From assembly GCF_041890415.1 (NCBI RefSeq), contig NZ_CP169056.1:2542001-2606000 (forward strand): a stretch of 64,000 bases of DNA, in the 5' to 3' direction. Under the pieces are notes generated by a model. That model searched no databases, was not told the origin of the DNA, and saw only the letters and a program-made list of their open reading frames with translations. How positions within the stretch are numbered: the first letter of the stretch is position 1; each line of letters begins with the position of its first letter. The DNA is from Pseudoxanthomonas koreensis_A. Lineage in GTDB: Bacteria > Pseudomonadota > Gammaproteobacteria > Xanthomonadales > Xanthomonadaceae. The position numbers and the translations under genes were made by a program. This document shows positions 8,923-17,818 of the stretch, piece by piece.

Positions 8923-10320
8923 TCATGCCCCTGAAGTCACCGTGCCGGAAGACGCGGCGGCCACCGGCGGCGGCAGGCGGTGCAGGCGGGTGGCCAGGCG
9001 CGCGCCCATCAGCACCGCCGCCGCGACCAGGCCGACGATGAGTCCGGCCCACATGCCCGGCGCGCCACCGCCGCGGTACAGGCCCAGCCAGGCGCCCAGC
9101 GACATGCCCAGGCCCCAGTACGAGGCAGCGGCCAGGAACATCGGCACCCGGGTATCGCGCAGGCCGCGCAGGGCGCCGGCCGCCATCACCTGGATCCCGT
9201 CGGGAAACTGGAATGCCGCCGCGTACAACAGCAGCACCGAGGCCAGCGTGGCCACCGCCGCATCGCGGGTGTACACCGCCACGATGGCGTCGTGGCCCAG
9301 CAGCAGGACCAGGCCCGACAGCGCCTGGGTCGCCAGCACGATCACGTAGCCTGCGCGCACCGCGCGGCGCACGCCGTGCGGGTCGCCGGCACCCAGCGCG
9401 TGACCCACGCGCACGGTGGTCGCTTCGGCCAGGCCCATCGGCACCATGAAGCACAGCGCGGCCACGTTGATCGCGATCTGGTGGGCGGCGGCCGGCACTT
9501 CCCCCAGGCGCGCGATCAGCAACGCGGTGACGATGAACAGCCCGCCCTCCATCAGCACGGTGATGCCGATCGGCAACCCGGTGCCCAGCAGCCCGCCGAT
9601 CACCTGCCAGCGCGGCCACTCCCAGCGTGCGAACAGCCCCAGTGGCGCGAACCGCCGCGCGCGCGCCAGGTAGGCGGCAAAGGCCAGCGCCTGCAACCAC
9701 ATCACCGTGGCCGACGCTGCGCCGAGCCCGGCCGCGCCCATCTCCGGCAATGGCCCGATGCCGAAGGTCAGGAGCCAGCCCAGCGGCCCCAGCACGAGCA
9801 GCCCGCCAAACCCCAGCAGCATGGTTGGCAGCGTCCAGTGCAGGCCTTCGCTGAGGTAGCGCATGCAGAAGAACAGGATCAGCGCCGGCACGCCCCAGCG
9901 CACCGCGTGGGTGAACGCGACCGCACCAGGCACGATGTCGGCGGCGATGCCGAAGGTGCCCAGCGCCAGTGGAACCGCACTGAGGAACGCGAACATCAGC
10001 AGGCCCAGCCCGGCGCCCAGCCACAGTGCCTGCCGGAACACCGGCGCGATCTGGCCACGGCGCCCGGCGCCATCGAGCTGCGAGACCGATGCGGTCAATG
10101 CGATCAGGGTGCCGATGGGCACCATCATCGGCAGCCACAGCAGCGCGGTGCCCACGGTCACCGAGGCCAGGGTACGGGTGCCGTGGTGGCCGGCAATGAC
10201 GTTGTCGACGAAGCTGATCAGGCCGGTGGACACGTGCCCGAGCACCAGCGGCAGGGCCAGGGTGGCAGTCGCGCGCAATTCGCGGCCAAGGCGCGGCGCC
10301 GGCGGGGTGGAAGGGCTCAT
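8923..10320 (-). CDS. MATE-family multidrug efflux transporter (NorM-like)
   Basis: Twelve-helix cation-coupled exporter of 465 residues. The two homologous halves each open with a conserved MATE helix, for example LPLVLGHVSTGLISFVDNV with the downstream G.L.A.T-type loop, and the second half contains AAHQIAINVAAL and MGLAEATTVRVGHALG. The ATG at 10320 gives the usual short cytoplasmic N-terminus. A 17-residue extension upstream is possible but Arg-rich. Substrates (cationic drugs or metabolites) cannot be named. It is convergent to no gene and is followed by sppA on the same strand 67 bases away. Confidence 0.92.
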   Translation of the reverse strand: MSPSTPPAPRLGRELRATATLALPLVLGHVSTGLISFVDNVIAGHHGTRTLASVTVGTALLWLPMMVPIGTLIALTASVSQLDGAGRRGQIAPVFRQALWLGAGLGLLMFAFLSAVPLALGTFGIAADIVPGAVAFTHAVRWGVPALILFFCMRYLSEGLHWTLPTMLLGFGGLLVLGPLGWLLTFGIGPLPEMGAAGLGAASATVMWLQALAFAAYLARARRFAPLGLFARWEWPRWQVIGGLLGTGLPIGITVLMEGGLFIVTALLIARLGEVPAAAHQIAINVAALCFMVPMGLAEATTVRVGHALGAGDPHGVRRAVRAGYVIVLATQALSGLVLLLGHDAIVAVYTRDAAVATLASVLLLYAAAFQFPDGIQVMAAGALRGLRDTRVPMFLAAASYWGLGMSLGAWLGLYRGGGAPGMWAGLIVGLVAAAVLMGARLATRLHRLPPPVAAASSGTVTSGA

Positions 10321-10427
10321 GGGATAGCGCGGAAGACCGGAAACGGGGGCGCTGCGGGGCCGGCGCGGCACGCAAGGTGCGCGATTCTACCTGCACGGCT
10401 ACCTGTGCACGCCTGCGCCAGGCGAAA

Positions 10428-11819
10428 TCAGCCCTGGCTGCGCCGTTCCAGCCAGGCGTCCAGTTGTGCCGGCGGCTGCGCCATCAGTTCGCGCCGCAGG
10501 CGGTCGCGCACGGCGGGGGCGGCGCGGCGCGCAAGTTCGGCCAGGCGCGCGCGCTGCTCCGGGGTCATCGCCCTGAGCGTGGCCAGCAGCGGCGCGCGCT
10601 CGTCAGCGGCCACGTAGCCCAGCAACGGATGCAAACCCGGGTAATCGGCACCCAGCACCGGCCCCAGCAGCCAGCCACGACGCTCGATGGCATCCAGCGC
10701 GGCGAAGCGCGCACGCAGCGTGTCGCGCTCGTCGGCGGGCAACGCGTCCAGGGCGGCGGCAACCTCGCGCAGTTGCGCCCGGGTGCCGGCATCCAGTTGC
10801 CGCCACGCTATCTGGCGGGCGTCGGCGTCGGCATCAGTGTCGGCATTGGCATCTGCATGAGCGTCGGTGTCGGTGCCCGCGGCTGCACCGGCCGTGGCGG
10901 TGTGCGTGGATGGCGGGGACAACGGGTCGGCCCGCTCAAAGCGCGATTCCGGCGCACCGGCCGCGTACCAGGACAGCAGGCCCAGCGCGTCGATCATTGG
11001 ATCGGCAGGAGCCGGATCGGCCGGCGCGTCGATCCCGGCGTGGGACGCAGCGGCAGTTGCCGGCAGCGGTTCGACCACGATCGGGCCCGGATCGCGGATG
11101 CCGGGCGGTGCGTCGGGGACCGGCTGTGGCTGCGGCTGTGGCTGCTGCGGCTGCGCCTGTTCCTGGCTGCGCTCCCACCACCAGGTGCCCGCCAGGGCAG
11201 CGGCGCACGCCAGCGCCACCAGCAGCGCCCGCTGCCAACGCCGGTCGCTGCGTGGCGGGTCGGCGGGCAGCGTGATTCCGGGGATCGGCCCGCGCCCGGA
11301 CAAGGCGACCTCGCGCAGGTCGGCGATGCGCAGCAGCCGGCGCGGCGGAAGGTCCCGCCCCGCCTGCTGCACGGCCTGGGCCAGCTGCTGCCAGGCCTGC
11401 GCATCCGCCGCGCCGGCCGGGTCACGGGGACACGCCTGCTCCAGCCACTGGCGGTAGGTGTCCACGTCCACGCCCAGTGCGTGGGCGGCCGGTTCCTCGT
11501 CCAGCCCGGCCGCCAGGCGCAGCAGCAGTGCCCGCCGCGGGGCCGGGTCCAGTACGGCCAGCGGCTCCAATGGTTCGGGCCATTGTCCGGTTCCTTCCAG
11601 CGGCGAGGCCGCGACCAGCCGCCAGAACCGATCCGGCCACTGCGCCATCGACTGCCGCGCCGCCTGGCTGGCGAAGGCGCGGATGGTCGCGGCCAGCGCC
11701 GCGCCGGCTGCCTCGGTGCGGCCACTCTGCAACCACAGGAACACCCAGGCACGGCGCTCGTTGCCACGCACGAATGCAGCCAGTGCAGCGGGGGGCAGCT
11801 GGTTCCGGTTCACGGCCAT
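10428..11819 (-). CDS. Single-pass membrane protein with DUF3106-like C-terminus
   Basis: 463 residues, not a known enzyme. The N-terminal 180 residues are alpha-helical, with a sigma-factor-like appearance (LDEEPAAHALGVDVDTYRQWL), followed by a single membrane helix near residues 195-215 (ALLVALACAAALAGTWWW). A Gln/Pro-rich tract and an Asp/Ala-rich tract come next. The C-terminal region, with repeated Leu/Arg helices (LTPEQRARLAEL style), looks like the DUF3106 family. The arrangement suggests a cytoplasmic regulator-like head, one helix and a periplasmic tail, comparable to anti-sigma-type proteins; that is inference. The start at 11819 lacks a clear ribosome site, so the N-terminus is uncertain. 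Confidence 0.72.
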   Translation of the reverse strand: MAVNRNQLPPAALAAFVRGNERRAWVFLWLQSGRTEAAGAALAATIRAFASQAARQSMAQWPDRFWRLVAASPLEGTGQWPEPLEPLAVLDPAPRRALLLRLAAGLDEEPAAHALGVDVDTYRQWLEQACPRDPAGAADAQAWQQLAQAVQQAGRDLPPRRLLRIADLREVALSGRGPIPGITLPADPPRSDRRWQRALLVALACAAALAGTWWWERSQEQAQPQQPQPQPQPVPDAPPGIRDPGPIVVEPLPATAAASHAGIDAPADPAPADPMIDALGLLSWYAAGAPESRFERADPLSPPSTHTATAGAAAGTDTDAHADANADTDADADARQIAWRQLDAGTRAQLREVAAALDALPADERDTLRARFAALDAIERRGWLLGPVLGADYPGLHPLLGYVAADERAPLLATLRAMTPEQRARLAELARRAAPAVRDRLRRELMAQPPAQLDAWLERRSQG

Positions 11820-12269
11820 CGGGGGAGAAGGACCGGCGTCATGGCCGCGATGATACGGCCCGGACCTGTGCCCGCCCCGGCTTGACAAACCGGCCACATT
11901 CACCCCCGGACCGCCGCAATGACGGCCCGCAGCCGTTTCGGTTGTGCACAGCGTCATGGCCGATGACACCGATCCTGTCCATGCCCCGGGCCCGGCAAGG
12001 GCAGGCACCATGTTTCACGGACAAGTACATGATTTGCATGGATTTTATCGGATGGCGTTTTTTTGACCAACCTGAGGCACAGGCTGCTGGGCGTGTGCCT
12101 GCTGCGTGAAGCATCCGCGTGATGCACAAGCTTATCCACAGTTTGTGTGGATAAACCTGAATCCCCAGCGGGGACCGTGGCTTACGTCCCATTTATCAGC
12201 GCGGGGGCAGCATTGCGATGCAACCGCCCCCCGCTCCAGCACGCGCCGCCGGCACGTAGACTGCGCCCG
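11820..12269. other. 450-base intergenic region between DUF3106-type gene and priA
   Basis: No convincing gene. Reading frames across it are Arg/Ser/Pro-rich and have no ribosome site. It contains an AT-richer stretch at about 12028-12070 (ATTTTATCGG and a run of seven T at 12059-12065), unusual for this GC-rich DNA, and a group of DnaA-box-like sequences described separately. It holds the promoters for the divergent genes on both sides. Confidence 0.6.
12132..12154. promoter_or_regulatory. Inverted pair of perfect DnaA boxes upstream of priA
   Basis: TTATCCACA at 12132-12140 and its exact reverse complement TGTGGATAA at 12146-12154 are separated by five bases, forming a perfect 9-bp inverted repeat. 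Both match the DnaA-box consensus TTATNCACA. Two one-mismatch relatives lie nearby: TGATGCACA at 12120-12128 and TTGTGCACA at 11942-11950. The site is 116 bases upstream of the priA start. DnaA binding here could couple primosome gene expression to DnaA-ATP level; this is inference. The palindrome could instead be a binding site for another dimeric regulator. Confidence 0.6.
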
Positions 12270-14492
12270 ATGCCTGCCGCTTCCAGCCCCTGCCTGCGCG
12301 TGGCCCTGCCGCTGCCGCTGCCGCGCCTGTTCGACTATGCGCCGCCGCCCGGTGCCGCTGCGGCCGCCGGCGATGTCGGCCGGCGTGTGCGGGTGCCGTT
12401 CGGCACGCGCGAACTGGCCGGGGTGGTGGTCGCGGTCGGCCCGCCGGAATCATCTGCCGAGCTGCGCCAGGCACTGGCCTTCGTCGATCCGGTGCCGCTG
12501 TTTGCCGGCGAACTGTTCGATTCGCTGGGCTGGCTGGCGCGCTACACCCATGCGCCGCTGGGCGAAGTGCTGGCCACGGCATTGCCGGCGCCCCTGCGCG
12601 CAGGCGAGCCACTGCCGGATACCCACGCCTGGGCGTGGGCGCTGACCGAGGCCGGCGCGACCGGCCTGGCCAGCCTGCGCGCAGGGGCGCGGCCGCGGCG
12701 CCTGGCCGAACTGCTGCAGGCCGGGCCGATGGACGAGGACCGGCTGGACCAGGCACTGGAAGGCTGGCGTCCTGCAGCGCGCGCGCTGGCACGCCGCCAC
12801 TACGCCGACCGGGTCGCGGTTCCGGCCAGCGCCCATCCACCGGCACCGCAACCCGGGCCACTGCCCAACCCCGGCCAGCAAGCCGCGATCGAAGCGATCG
12901 CCGCCACGGCGGGCTTTGCCCCGATGCTGCTGGAGGGCGTCACCGGCAGCGGCAAGACCGAGGTCTACCTGCACGCCATCGCCGCGTGCCTGGCGCGCGG
13001 TCGCCAGGCGCTGGTGCTGGTGCCGGAGATCGGCCTGACCCCGCAGACCCTGGCCCGCTTCCGCGCCCGCCTCGGGGTCAGCGTGCACGCCCTGCACTCG
13101 GGCATGGCCGACGGCGAGCGTGCGCGGGTGTGGGCCGCGGCCTGGCGCGGCGAGGCACGGGTGGTGGTCGGCACCCGCTCGGCGGTATTCGCGCCGCTGC
13201 CCGAGGCCGGGCTGATCGTGGTCGACGAAGAGCACGACGCCAGCTACAAGCAGCAGGACGGCATCCGCTACCACGCGCGCGATTTCGCCCTGGTGCGCGG
13301 CAAGGCACTGGACGTGCCGGTGCTGCTGGGCAGCGCCACGCCCTCGCTGGAAACGCTGCACAACGCCCAGGCCGGCCGCTATGCGCACCTGCGCCTGCAC
13401 CAGCGCGCCGGTGATGCGCAGCCGCCGACGGTGCGCATCCTCGACGTGCGCAAGCGCCCGCTGCAGGCCGGGCTTGCACCCGAAACGCTGCACGCGATCG
13501 AGGCCGCGCTTGGCGACGGCGGCCAGGTACTGGTGTTCAAGAACCGCCGCGGCTATGCACCGGTGCTGCTGTGCCACGACTGCGGCTGGAGCGCGCACTG
13601 CCCGCGCTGCAGCACTGCCACCCAGGGCACGCCAATGACCGTGCATGCCGGCGGCGGCAGGCTGGTCTGCCACCACTGCGGGCATCGCCAGGCGCGGCCA
13701 CCAGCCTGCCCGGACTGCGCCAGCCTGGCGCTGCAGCCGCAGGGAATCGGTACCGAACGGCTGGAGGAACTGCTGGCCGAGCGGTTCTCCGATTGGCCGG
13801 TGCTGCGCATCGACCGCGGCACCACTGCACGCCGCGACGGCCTGGCCAGGCTGCTGGCCGAACTGGGCGAGCGGCCGGGGATCCTGGTCGGCACCCAGAT
13901 CCTGGCCAAGGGCCACGACCTGCCCAACCTCACCCGGGTGGTGGTGGTGGGCGTGGATGAAGGCCTGTTCTCGTCGGACTTCCGTGCCGGCGAGAAGCTG
14001 GCGCAGTTGCTGATCCAGGTGGCGGGACGGGCCGGCCGGGCACAGCGCCCGGGCGAGGTCTGGTGGCAGACCCACCATCCCGAGCATCCGCTGCTGCACG
14101 CCCTCATCCAGGGCGGCTACGGGTCATTCGCCCGCGCCGAACTGCCGCAGCGCGAAGCAGCCGGCTTCCCTCCGTTCGCACACCTGGCGCTGCTGCGCGC
14201 CGAAGCACAGCAGGCCGACGCCGCGGCCGCCTTCCTGCATGCCGCCCGGGACATCCTGCACGCGGCGCTGCCCGCGGGCCGGGCACCGGAAGCGGCAATC
14301 GCGCTGCATGGCCCGCTCACCGCACCGATGGCGCGCCGTGCCGGCATGTACCGGATGCAACTGCTGCTGTCGTGCGGCCACCGCCCTGCCCTGCACGCCT
14401 GCCTGGACGCCGTGCTGCCGGCCATCCACGCGCTGCCGCAGGCGCGCCGCGCCCGCTGGTCGCTGGATGTGGATCCGGTGGACCTGTACTGA
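12270..14492 (+). CDS. priA: Primosomal protein N' (PriA helicase)
   Basis: Restarts stalled replication forks by recognising branched DNA and loading the replicative helicase. 740 residues. The order is an N-terminal 3'-DNA-binding domain (VALPLPLPRLFDYAPP), the Walker A motif GVTGSGKTEVY near residue 223, DEEH, and a zinc-binding region with CHDCGW..CPRC and CHHCGH..CPDC cysteine pairs, then the helicase motif GTQILAKGHD and QVAGRAGRA. The ATG at 12270 begins the DNA-binding domain; the in-frame extension to 12147 would cover the DnaA-box region. Length and motif order are normal. Confidence 0.96.
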   Translation: MPAASSPCLRVALPLPLPRLFDYAPPPGAAAAAGDVGRRVRVPFGTRELAGVVVAVGPPESSAELRQALAFVDPVPLFAGELFDSLGWLARYTHAPLGEVLATALPAPLRAGEPLPDTHAWAWALTEAGATGLASLRAGARPRRLAELLQAGPMDEDRLDQALEGWRPAARALARRHYADRVAVPASAHPPAPQPGPLPNPGQQAAIEAIAATAGFAPMLLEGVTGSGKTEVYLHAIAACLARGRQALVLVPEIGLTPQTLARFRARLGVSVHALHSGMADGERARVWAAAWRGEARVVVGTRSAVFAPLPEAGLIVVDEEHDASYKQQDGIRYHARDFALVRGKALDVPVLLGSATPSLETLHNAQAGRYAHLRLHQRAGDAQPPTVRILDVRKRPLQAGLAPETLHAIEAALGDGGQVLVFKNRRGYAPVLLCHDCGWSAHCPRCSTATQGTPMTVHAGGGRLVCHHCGHRQARPPACPDCASLALQPQGIGTERLEELLAERFSDWPVLRIDRGTTARRDGLARLLAELGERPGILVGTQILAKGHDLPNLTRVVVVGVDEGLFSSDFRAGEKLAQLLIQVAGRAGRAQRPGEVWWQTHHPEHPLLHALIQGGYGSFARAELPQREAAGFPPFAHLALLRAEAQQADAAAAFLHAARDILHAALPAGRAPEAAIALHGPLTAPMARRAGMYRMQLLLSCGHRPALHACLDAVLPAIHALPQARRARWSLDVDPVDLY

Positions 14493-14556
14493 GGCCGCGC
14501 GATGCGGCACGCCTGCGCGCGTCGTCGTCGCCGCACGTGGATCGCTTGCCCTGCGC

Positions 14557-15309
14557 TCAGTCGATCTTCTTCTTGGCCGGCGCGCGGCGGCGCGGCTTGT
14601 CGCGCACCCAGATCACCTTGCCATCCTGCTTGAGCTCGAACAGCCCGGCAGCCTTGACCAGGTCACTGAGCTTGCGATAGCCGTAATTGCGCGGGTCGAA
14701 CGAGGCCTGGTTGCCGATCTGGCTGCCGACCACGTCCAGGCGGGTCCAGCCGTCGTCGCCACTGCCGGCGTCCACCGCGCTGCGCAGCATCTGCACCAGG
14801 CGTGCGTCGCCGCGCAGCTCCTGCGCGTCCTTGGGGCTGGTGGCGGCCGTGTGGCCGTTGTCCGGGCTCACCGCGCCAAGGGCTTCGACATAGGTGAACT
14901 TGGAGCACGCATTGACGAACGGCGCGGGCGTCTTCTTCTCGCCGAAACCGTAGACCTTCATGCCGTCGGTGAGCAGGCGCATCACCAGCGGGGTGAAGTC
15001 CGCATCGCTGGAGACGATGGCAAAAGCGTCCAGGTTGCGCGCGTACAGCAGGTCCATGGCATCGATCACCATCGCCATGTCCGAGGCGTTCTTGCCGCTG
15101 GAATAGGCGAACTGCTGGATCGGACGGATCGCATACTCGTGCAATACCGCTTCCCAGCCCTTGAGGTTGGAGCTTTTCCAGTTGCCGTAGGCGCGGCGCA
15201 CGTTGGCCACGCCGTGGCGCGCGACCTCGTTCAGGACCAGGTCGATCTTCGCGGCCGGCGCGTTGTCGGCGTCGATCAGCAGGGCGATGCGGGTGTCGGT
15301 GTCGGCCAT
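14557..15309 (-). CDS. NYN-domain (PIN-like) protein with C-terminal LOTUS/OST-HTH domain
   Basis: 250 residues. The N-terminal NYN/DUF88 nuclease-like domain has IALLIDADNAPA, VSSDADFTPL and GFGEKKTPAPF, with acidic residues placed like the metal site of PIN-fold ribonucleases. The C-terminal part (ARLVQMLRSAVDA to LFELKQDGKVIWVRDK) matches an OST-HTH/LOTUS RNA-binding module, followed by a Lys/Arg tail. It is likely an RNA-processing or RNA-binding protein. Substrate unknown. The ATG at 15309 has AAGGA upstream. The longer in-frame extension to 15774 overlaps the divergent dehydrogenase gene and is rejected. Confidence 0.85.
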   Translation of the reverse strand: MADTDTRIALLIDADNAPAAKIDLVLNEVARHGVANVRRAYGNWKSSNLKGWEAVLHEYAIRPIQQFAYSSGKNASDMAMVIDAMDLLYARNLDAFAIVSSDADFTPLVMRLLTDGMKVYGFGEKKTPAPFVNACSKFTYVEALGAVSPDNGHTAATSPKDAQELRGDARLVQMLRSAVDAGSGDDGWTRLDVVGSQIGNQASFDPRNYGYRKLSDLVKAAGLFELKQDGKVIWVRDKPRRRAPAKKKID

Positions 15310-15399
15310 GTCGGTCCTTCGCCTGTGACGGATGGGTGCGATGTGGAGAAGTGTTGCACAGCGCCGGCATCGACGAGGCGGGCGTGCCAGAATCGGGGC

Positions 15400-16680
15400 A
15401 TGCACGCGGCACACGCCAGTGTCCCCCACCTGCTCGTGATCGGCGGCGGCTTCGCCGGCCTGTGGGCCACCCGCGCACTGGCCAGGGCGCCGTTGCGCAT
15501 CACCCTGCTCGACCGCAGCAACCACCACCTGTTCCAGCCGCTGCTGTACCAGGTGGCCACCGCCGGGCTGTCGGCACCGGATATCGCCGCGCCGCTGCGG
15601 CACATCCTGCGCGGGCAAGGCAACGTGCAGGTCAGGCTGGGCGAGGCGGCCGCCATCGATGCGCAGGCGCGTACCGTCACCCTGGCCGATGGCAGCGTGC
15701 TGGACTTCGACTACCTGCTGCTGGCGACCGGCGCCACCCACGCCTACTTCGGCAACGATGCCTGGGCCGCGCACGCACCCGGGCTGAAATCACTGGACGA
15801 CGCGCTGCACCTGCGCCGGCGCCTGCTGCTGGCGTTCGAGCGCGCCGAAAGCTGCGACGACCCGGCCGAACGCGCAGCCTGGCTGAGCTTTGCCATCGTC
15901 GGCGGCGGCCCGACCGGGGTGGAACTGGCCGGCACCCTGGCCGAAATCGCCCGGCACACGCTGAAAAACGAGTTCCGCAACATCGACCCGGCCGCCGCGC
16001 GCGTGCGCCTGGTGGAGGCCGGGCCGCGGGTGCTGGCCACGTTTCCGGCAACGCTTTCGGACAAGGCCCGGCGCCAGCTCGAACGCCTGGGGGTTGAGGT
16101 ATCGGTCGGCGTGCCGGTCACAGGCATCGATGCAGGCGGCTACCGGCTGGGAGAAGAGTACGTGGCGGCGCGCACCGTGGTCTGGGCCGCGGGCGTGGCG
16201 GCCTCGCCACTGGCGCGTGCACTGGGCGTGCCGCTGGACCGGGCCGGACGTGTGCCGGTGGAGGCGGACCTGAGCGTGCCCGGGTACCCGCACGTGTTCG
16301 TCGCCGGCGACCTTGCCGCCGTCAGCCGTACCGACGGCAGCGCGGTGCCGGGCGTGGCCCCGGCCGCCAAGCAGATGGGCCGGCATGTGGCCGCTGCGAT
16401 GCGCGCACGGTTGCGCGGCCGCCAGGCGGGAGCGTTCGCCTACCGGGACTTTGGCAACCTGGCCACCATCGGGCGCATGGCCGCGGTGGTGGACCTGCAC
16501 GGCTTCAGGATTTCCGGACTGCTGGCGTGGTGGTTCTGGCTGGCCGCGCACGTGTTCTTCCTGATCGGCTTCCGCAACCGGCTGGTGGTGCTGCTCAACT
16601 GGGCCTGGGCCTACTGGAGCTACCAGCGCGCGGCGCGGATCATCCTGGGCCGGGATCACGACCAGGCGCCGCCCTTGTAG
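15400..16680 (+). CDS. Type II NADH dehydrogenase-like FAD oxidoreductase
   Basis: Membrane-associated flavoprotein of 426 residues, passing electrons from NAD(P)H probably to quinone. It has the FAD motif GGGFAGLWATRAL near the N-terminus, NHHLFQPLLYQVATAGLS, a second dinucleotide motif IVGGGPTGVELAGTLAE, and VFVAGDLAA for flavin binding. The C-terminus has a hydrophobic hairpin (GLLAWWFWLAAHVFFLIGF) as in NDH-2 enzymes. The ATG at 15400 starts just before the first FAD motif. The stop codon is the TAG of a REP element (GTAGGAGCC), so the last codons before it may have been changed by repeat insertion. Confidence 0.9.
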   Translation: MHAAHASVPHLLVIGGGFAGLWATRALARAPLRITLLDRSNHHLFQPLLYQVATAGLSAPDIAAPLRHILRGQGNVQVRLGEAAAIDAQARTVTLADGSVLDFDYLLLATGATHAYFGNDAWAAHAPGLKSLDDALHLRRRLLLAFERAESCDDPAERAAWLSFAIVGGGPTGVELAGTLAEIARHTLKNEFRNIDPAAARVRLVEAGPRVLATFPATLSDKARRQLERLGVEVSVGVPVTGIDAGGYRLGEEYVAARTVVWAAGVAASPLARALGVPLDRAGRVPVEADLSVPGYPHVFVAGDLAAVSRTDGSAVPGVAPAAKQMGRHVAAAMRARLRGRQAGAFAYRDFGNLATIGRMAAVVDLHGFRISGLLAWWFWLAAHVFFLIGFRNRLVVLLNWAWAYWSYQRAARIILGRDHDQAPPL

Positions 16681-16703
16681 GAGCCGGTCTCGCCGGCGAC
16701 CGT
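16676..16703 (+). repeat. REP element overlapping the NDH-2-like gene stop
   Basis: Forward REP copy reading TTGTAGGAGCCGGTCTCGCC, then GGCGACC. Its TAG at 16678-16680 is the stop codon of the preceding dehydrogenase. A central C replaces the more common T (TCTCGCC against TCTTGCC). Confidence 0.85.
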
Positions 16704-16858
16704 GGGGCGGACGGATCATTGCCGCCCGCTTTCACGCAGACGCATCCGCCATGGCGGAGCGCCTGGCCGGCAACGCCAACGGCGCGTGCAAGGCACGCGC
16801 ATGACAATCCCGCGGTGGGCTGCGATCCTGTGCGGCAATTCCTGCCGCCGATGCAGCC

Positions 16859-17482
16859 GTGTCCACGCTCGTCCTGCTGTTCGACCTTCTCGGCACCTTC
16901 GTATTCGCGCTCAGCGGCGGCACCCTGGCGGTGCGCCATCGCCTGGATTTCTTCGGCGTGCTGGTGCTGTCGTGTGCGGCGGCCGTGTCCGGCGGCATCG
17001 CCCGCGACGTACTGATCGGCGCGCAACCGCCGACCGCGCTGGCCGACTGGCGCTACCTGGCCACCGCCATGCTTGCCGGCGTACTCACCTTCTACCGGCA
17101 CCAGTCGATCGAACACATGCGCAACCCGGTGCAGGTGTTCGACGCGGCCGGGCTGGCGCTGTTCGCGGTGCTGGGCACCGGCAAGGCGCTGGCGTTCGGG
17201 CTGTCGCCGTTCGCCGCCACCCTGCTGGGAATGATCACCGGCATCGGCGGCGGCATCGCCCGCGACCTGCTGGTGGCGCGCACGCCGGTGGTGCTGCAGG
17301 CCGAGCTGTACGCGGTGGCGGCCCTGGTGGGGGGCAGCGTGGTGGCAACCGCGCACGTGGCCGGGCTGCCGCAGAGCCCGGCCATGGTGATCGGCGCGCT
17401 GGTCTGCTTCGGCCTGCGCTTCATGGCCATCCGCCATGGTTGGCACCTGCCGGCGGCCACACCGCCGGACGACCAGCGCTGA
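16859..17482 (+). CDS. TRIC/UPF0126-family cation channel-like membrane protein
   Basis: 207-residue inner-membrane protein with two repeated triple-helix halves. Each half carries the family glycine motif: SGGIARDVLIG in the first and GGGIARDLLVAR in the second, with FALSGGTLA and DAAGLALFAVLGT helices. The TRIC family in bacteria forms trimeric monovalent-cation channels. The start is GTG at 16859; no in-frame ATG fits, and the ribosome site is weak. REP and tandem repeats lie downstream. Confidence 0.88.
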   Translation: MSTLVLLFDLLGTFVFALSGGTLAVRHRLDFFGVLVLSCAAAVSGGIARDVLIGAQPPTALADWRYLATAMLAGVLTFYRHQSIEHMRNPVQVFDAAGLALFAVLGTGKALAFGLSPFAATLLGMITGIGGGIARDLLVARTPVVLQAELYAVAALVGGSVVATAHVAGLPQSPAMVIGALVCFGLRFMAIRHGWHLPAATPPDDQR

Positions 17483-17490
17483 CCGCCACC

Positions 17491-17671
17491 CGCCCGCAAG
17501 AGCCGGCCCTGCCGGCGATGCCTTGCCATCGATCGGCCGCATCCAATGCGGAACGCGCGCTGCGTTACCTGTAGGAGCCGGTCTTGCCGGCGATGCTTTG
17601 CCTTTGCCGGCGATCGACCGCATCGAATGGCCAACGTGCGCCGCGGTCGCCCGCAAGACGGGCTCCTACAA
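17491..17671. repeat. REP elements downstream of TRIC gene
   Basis: A degenerate reverse copy (CGCCCGCAAGAGCCGGCCCT) lies at 17491-17519, a forward copy (GTAGGAGCCGGTCTTGCCGG) at 17570-17595, and a reverse copy (CGGTCGCCCGCAAGACGGGC then TCCTACA) at 17643-17671. The second and third form an inverted pair like the one at 5.5 kb. The gap from 17483 to 17818 contains only these and the adjoining tandem array. Confidence 0.82.
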
Positions 17672-17680
17672 CGGCAGGAT

Positions 17681-17818
17681 CATGCCGGGACCCATGCGGG
17701 ACCATGCGGGGGCCATGCGGGACCATGCGGGGACCATGCGGGGACCATGCGGGGACCATGCGGGGTCATGCCGGGCCATGCGGGGACGATGCCGGGACCA
17801 TGCCGGGACGATGCCGGG
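17681..17818 (+). repeat. CATGCGGGGAC tandem array, about 13 units
   Basis: About 13 imperfect units of 10-12 bases, modal unit CATGCGGGGAC, run from 17681 to the base before the alanine racemase stop codon (17819). Variation is in G-run length and C/G at position five. The array begins ten bases after a REP element. A related array lies at 43896-44009, also beside a REP element. It has uniform units but no spacers, so it is not a CRISPR. Confidence 0.9.

Noticed and set aside
12132..12154. Chromosomal replication origin
   Set aside because: There is no dnaA, dnaN or gidA neighbour and too few boxes in a compact cluster. Regulation of priA is a simpler reading.
11839..12192. 117-codon minus-strand frame upstream of priA as a gene
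   Set aside because: It crosses the DnaA-box palindrome and promoter region, is Arg/Ser/Pro-rich and has no ribosome site.
17681..17818. CRISPR array
   Set aside because: Units are 10-12 bases in direct contact with no variable spacers, and no cas genes are near.
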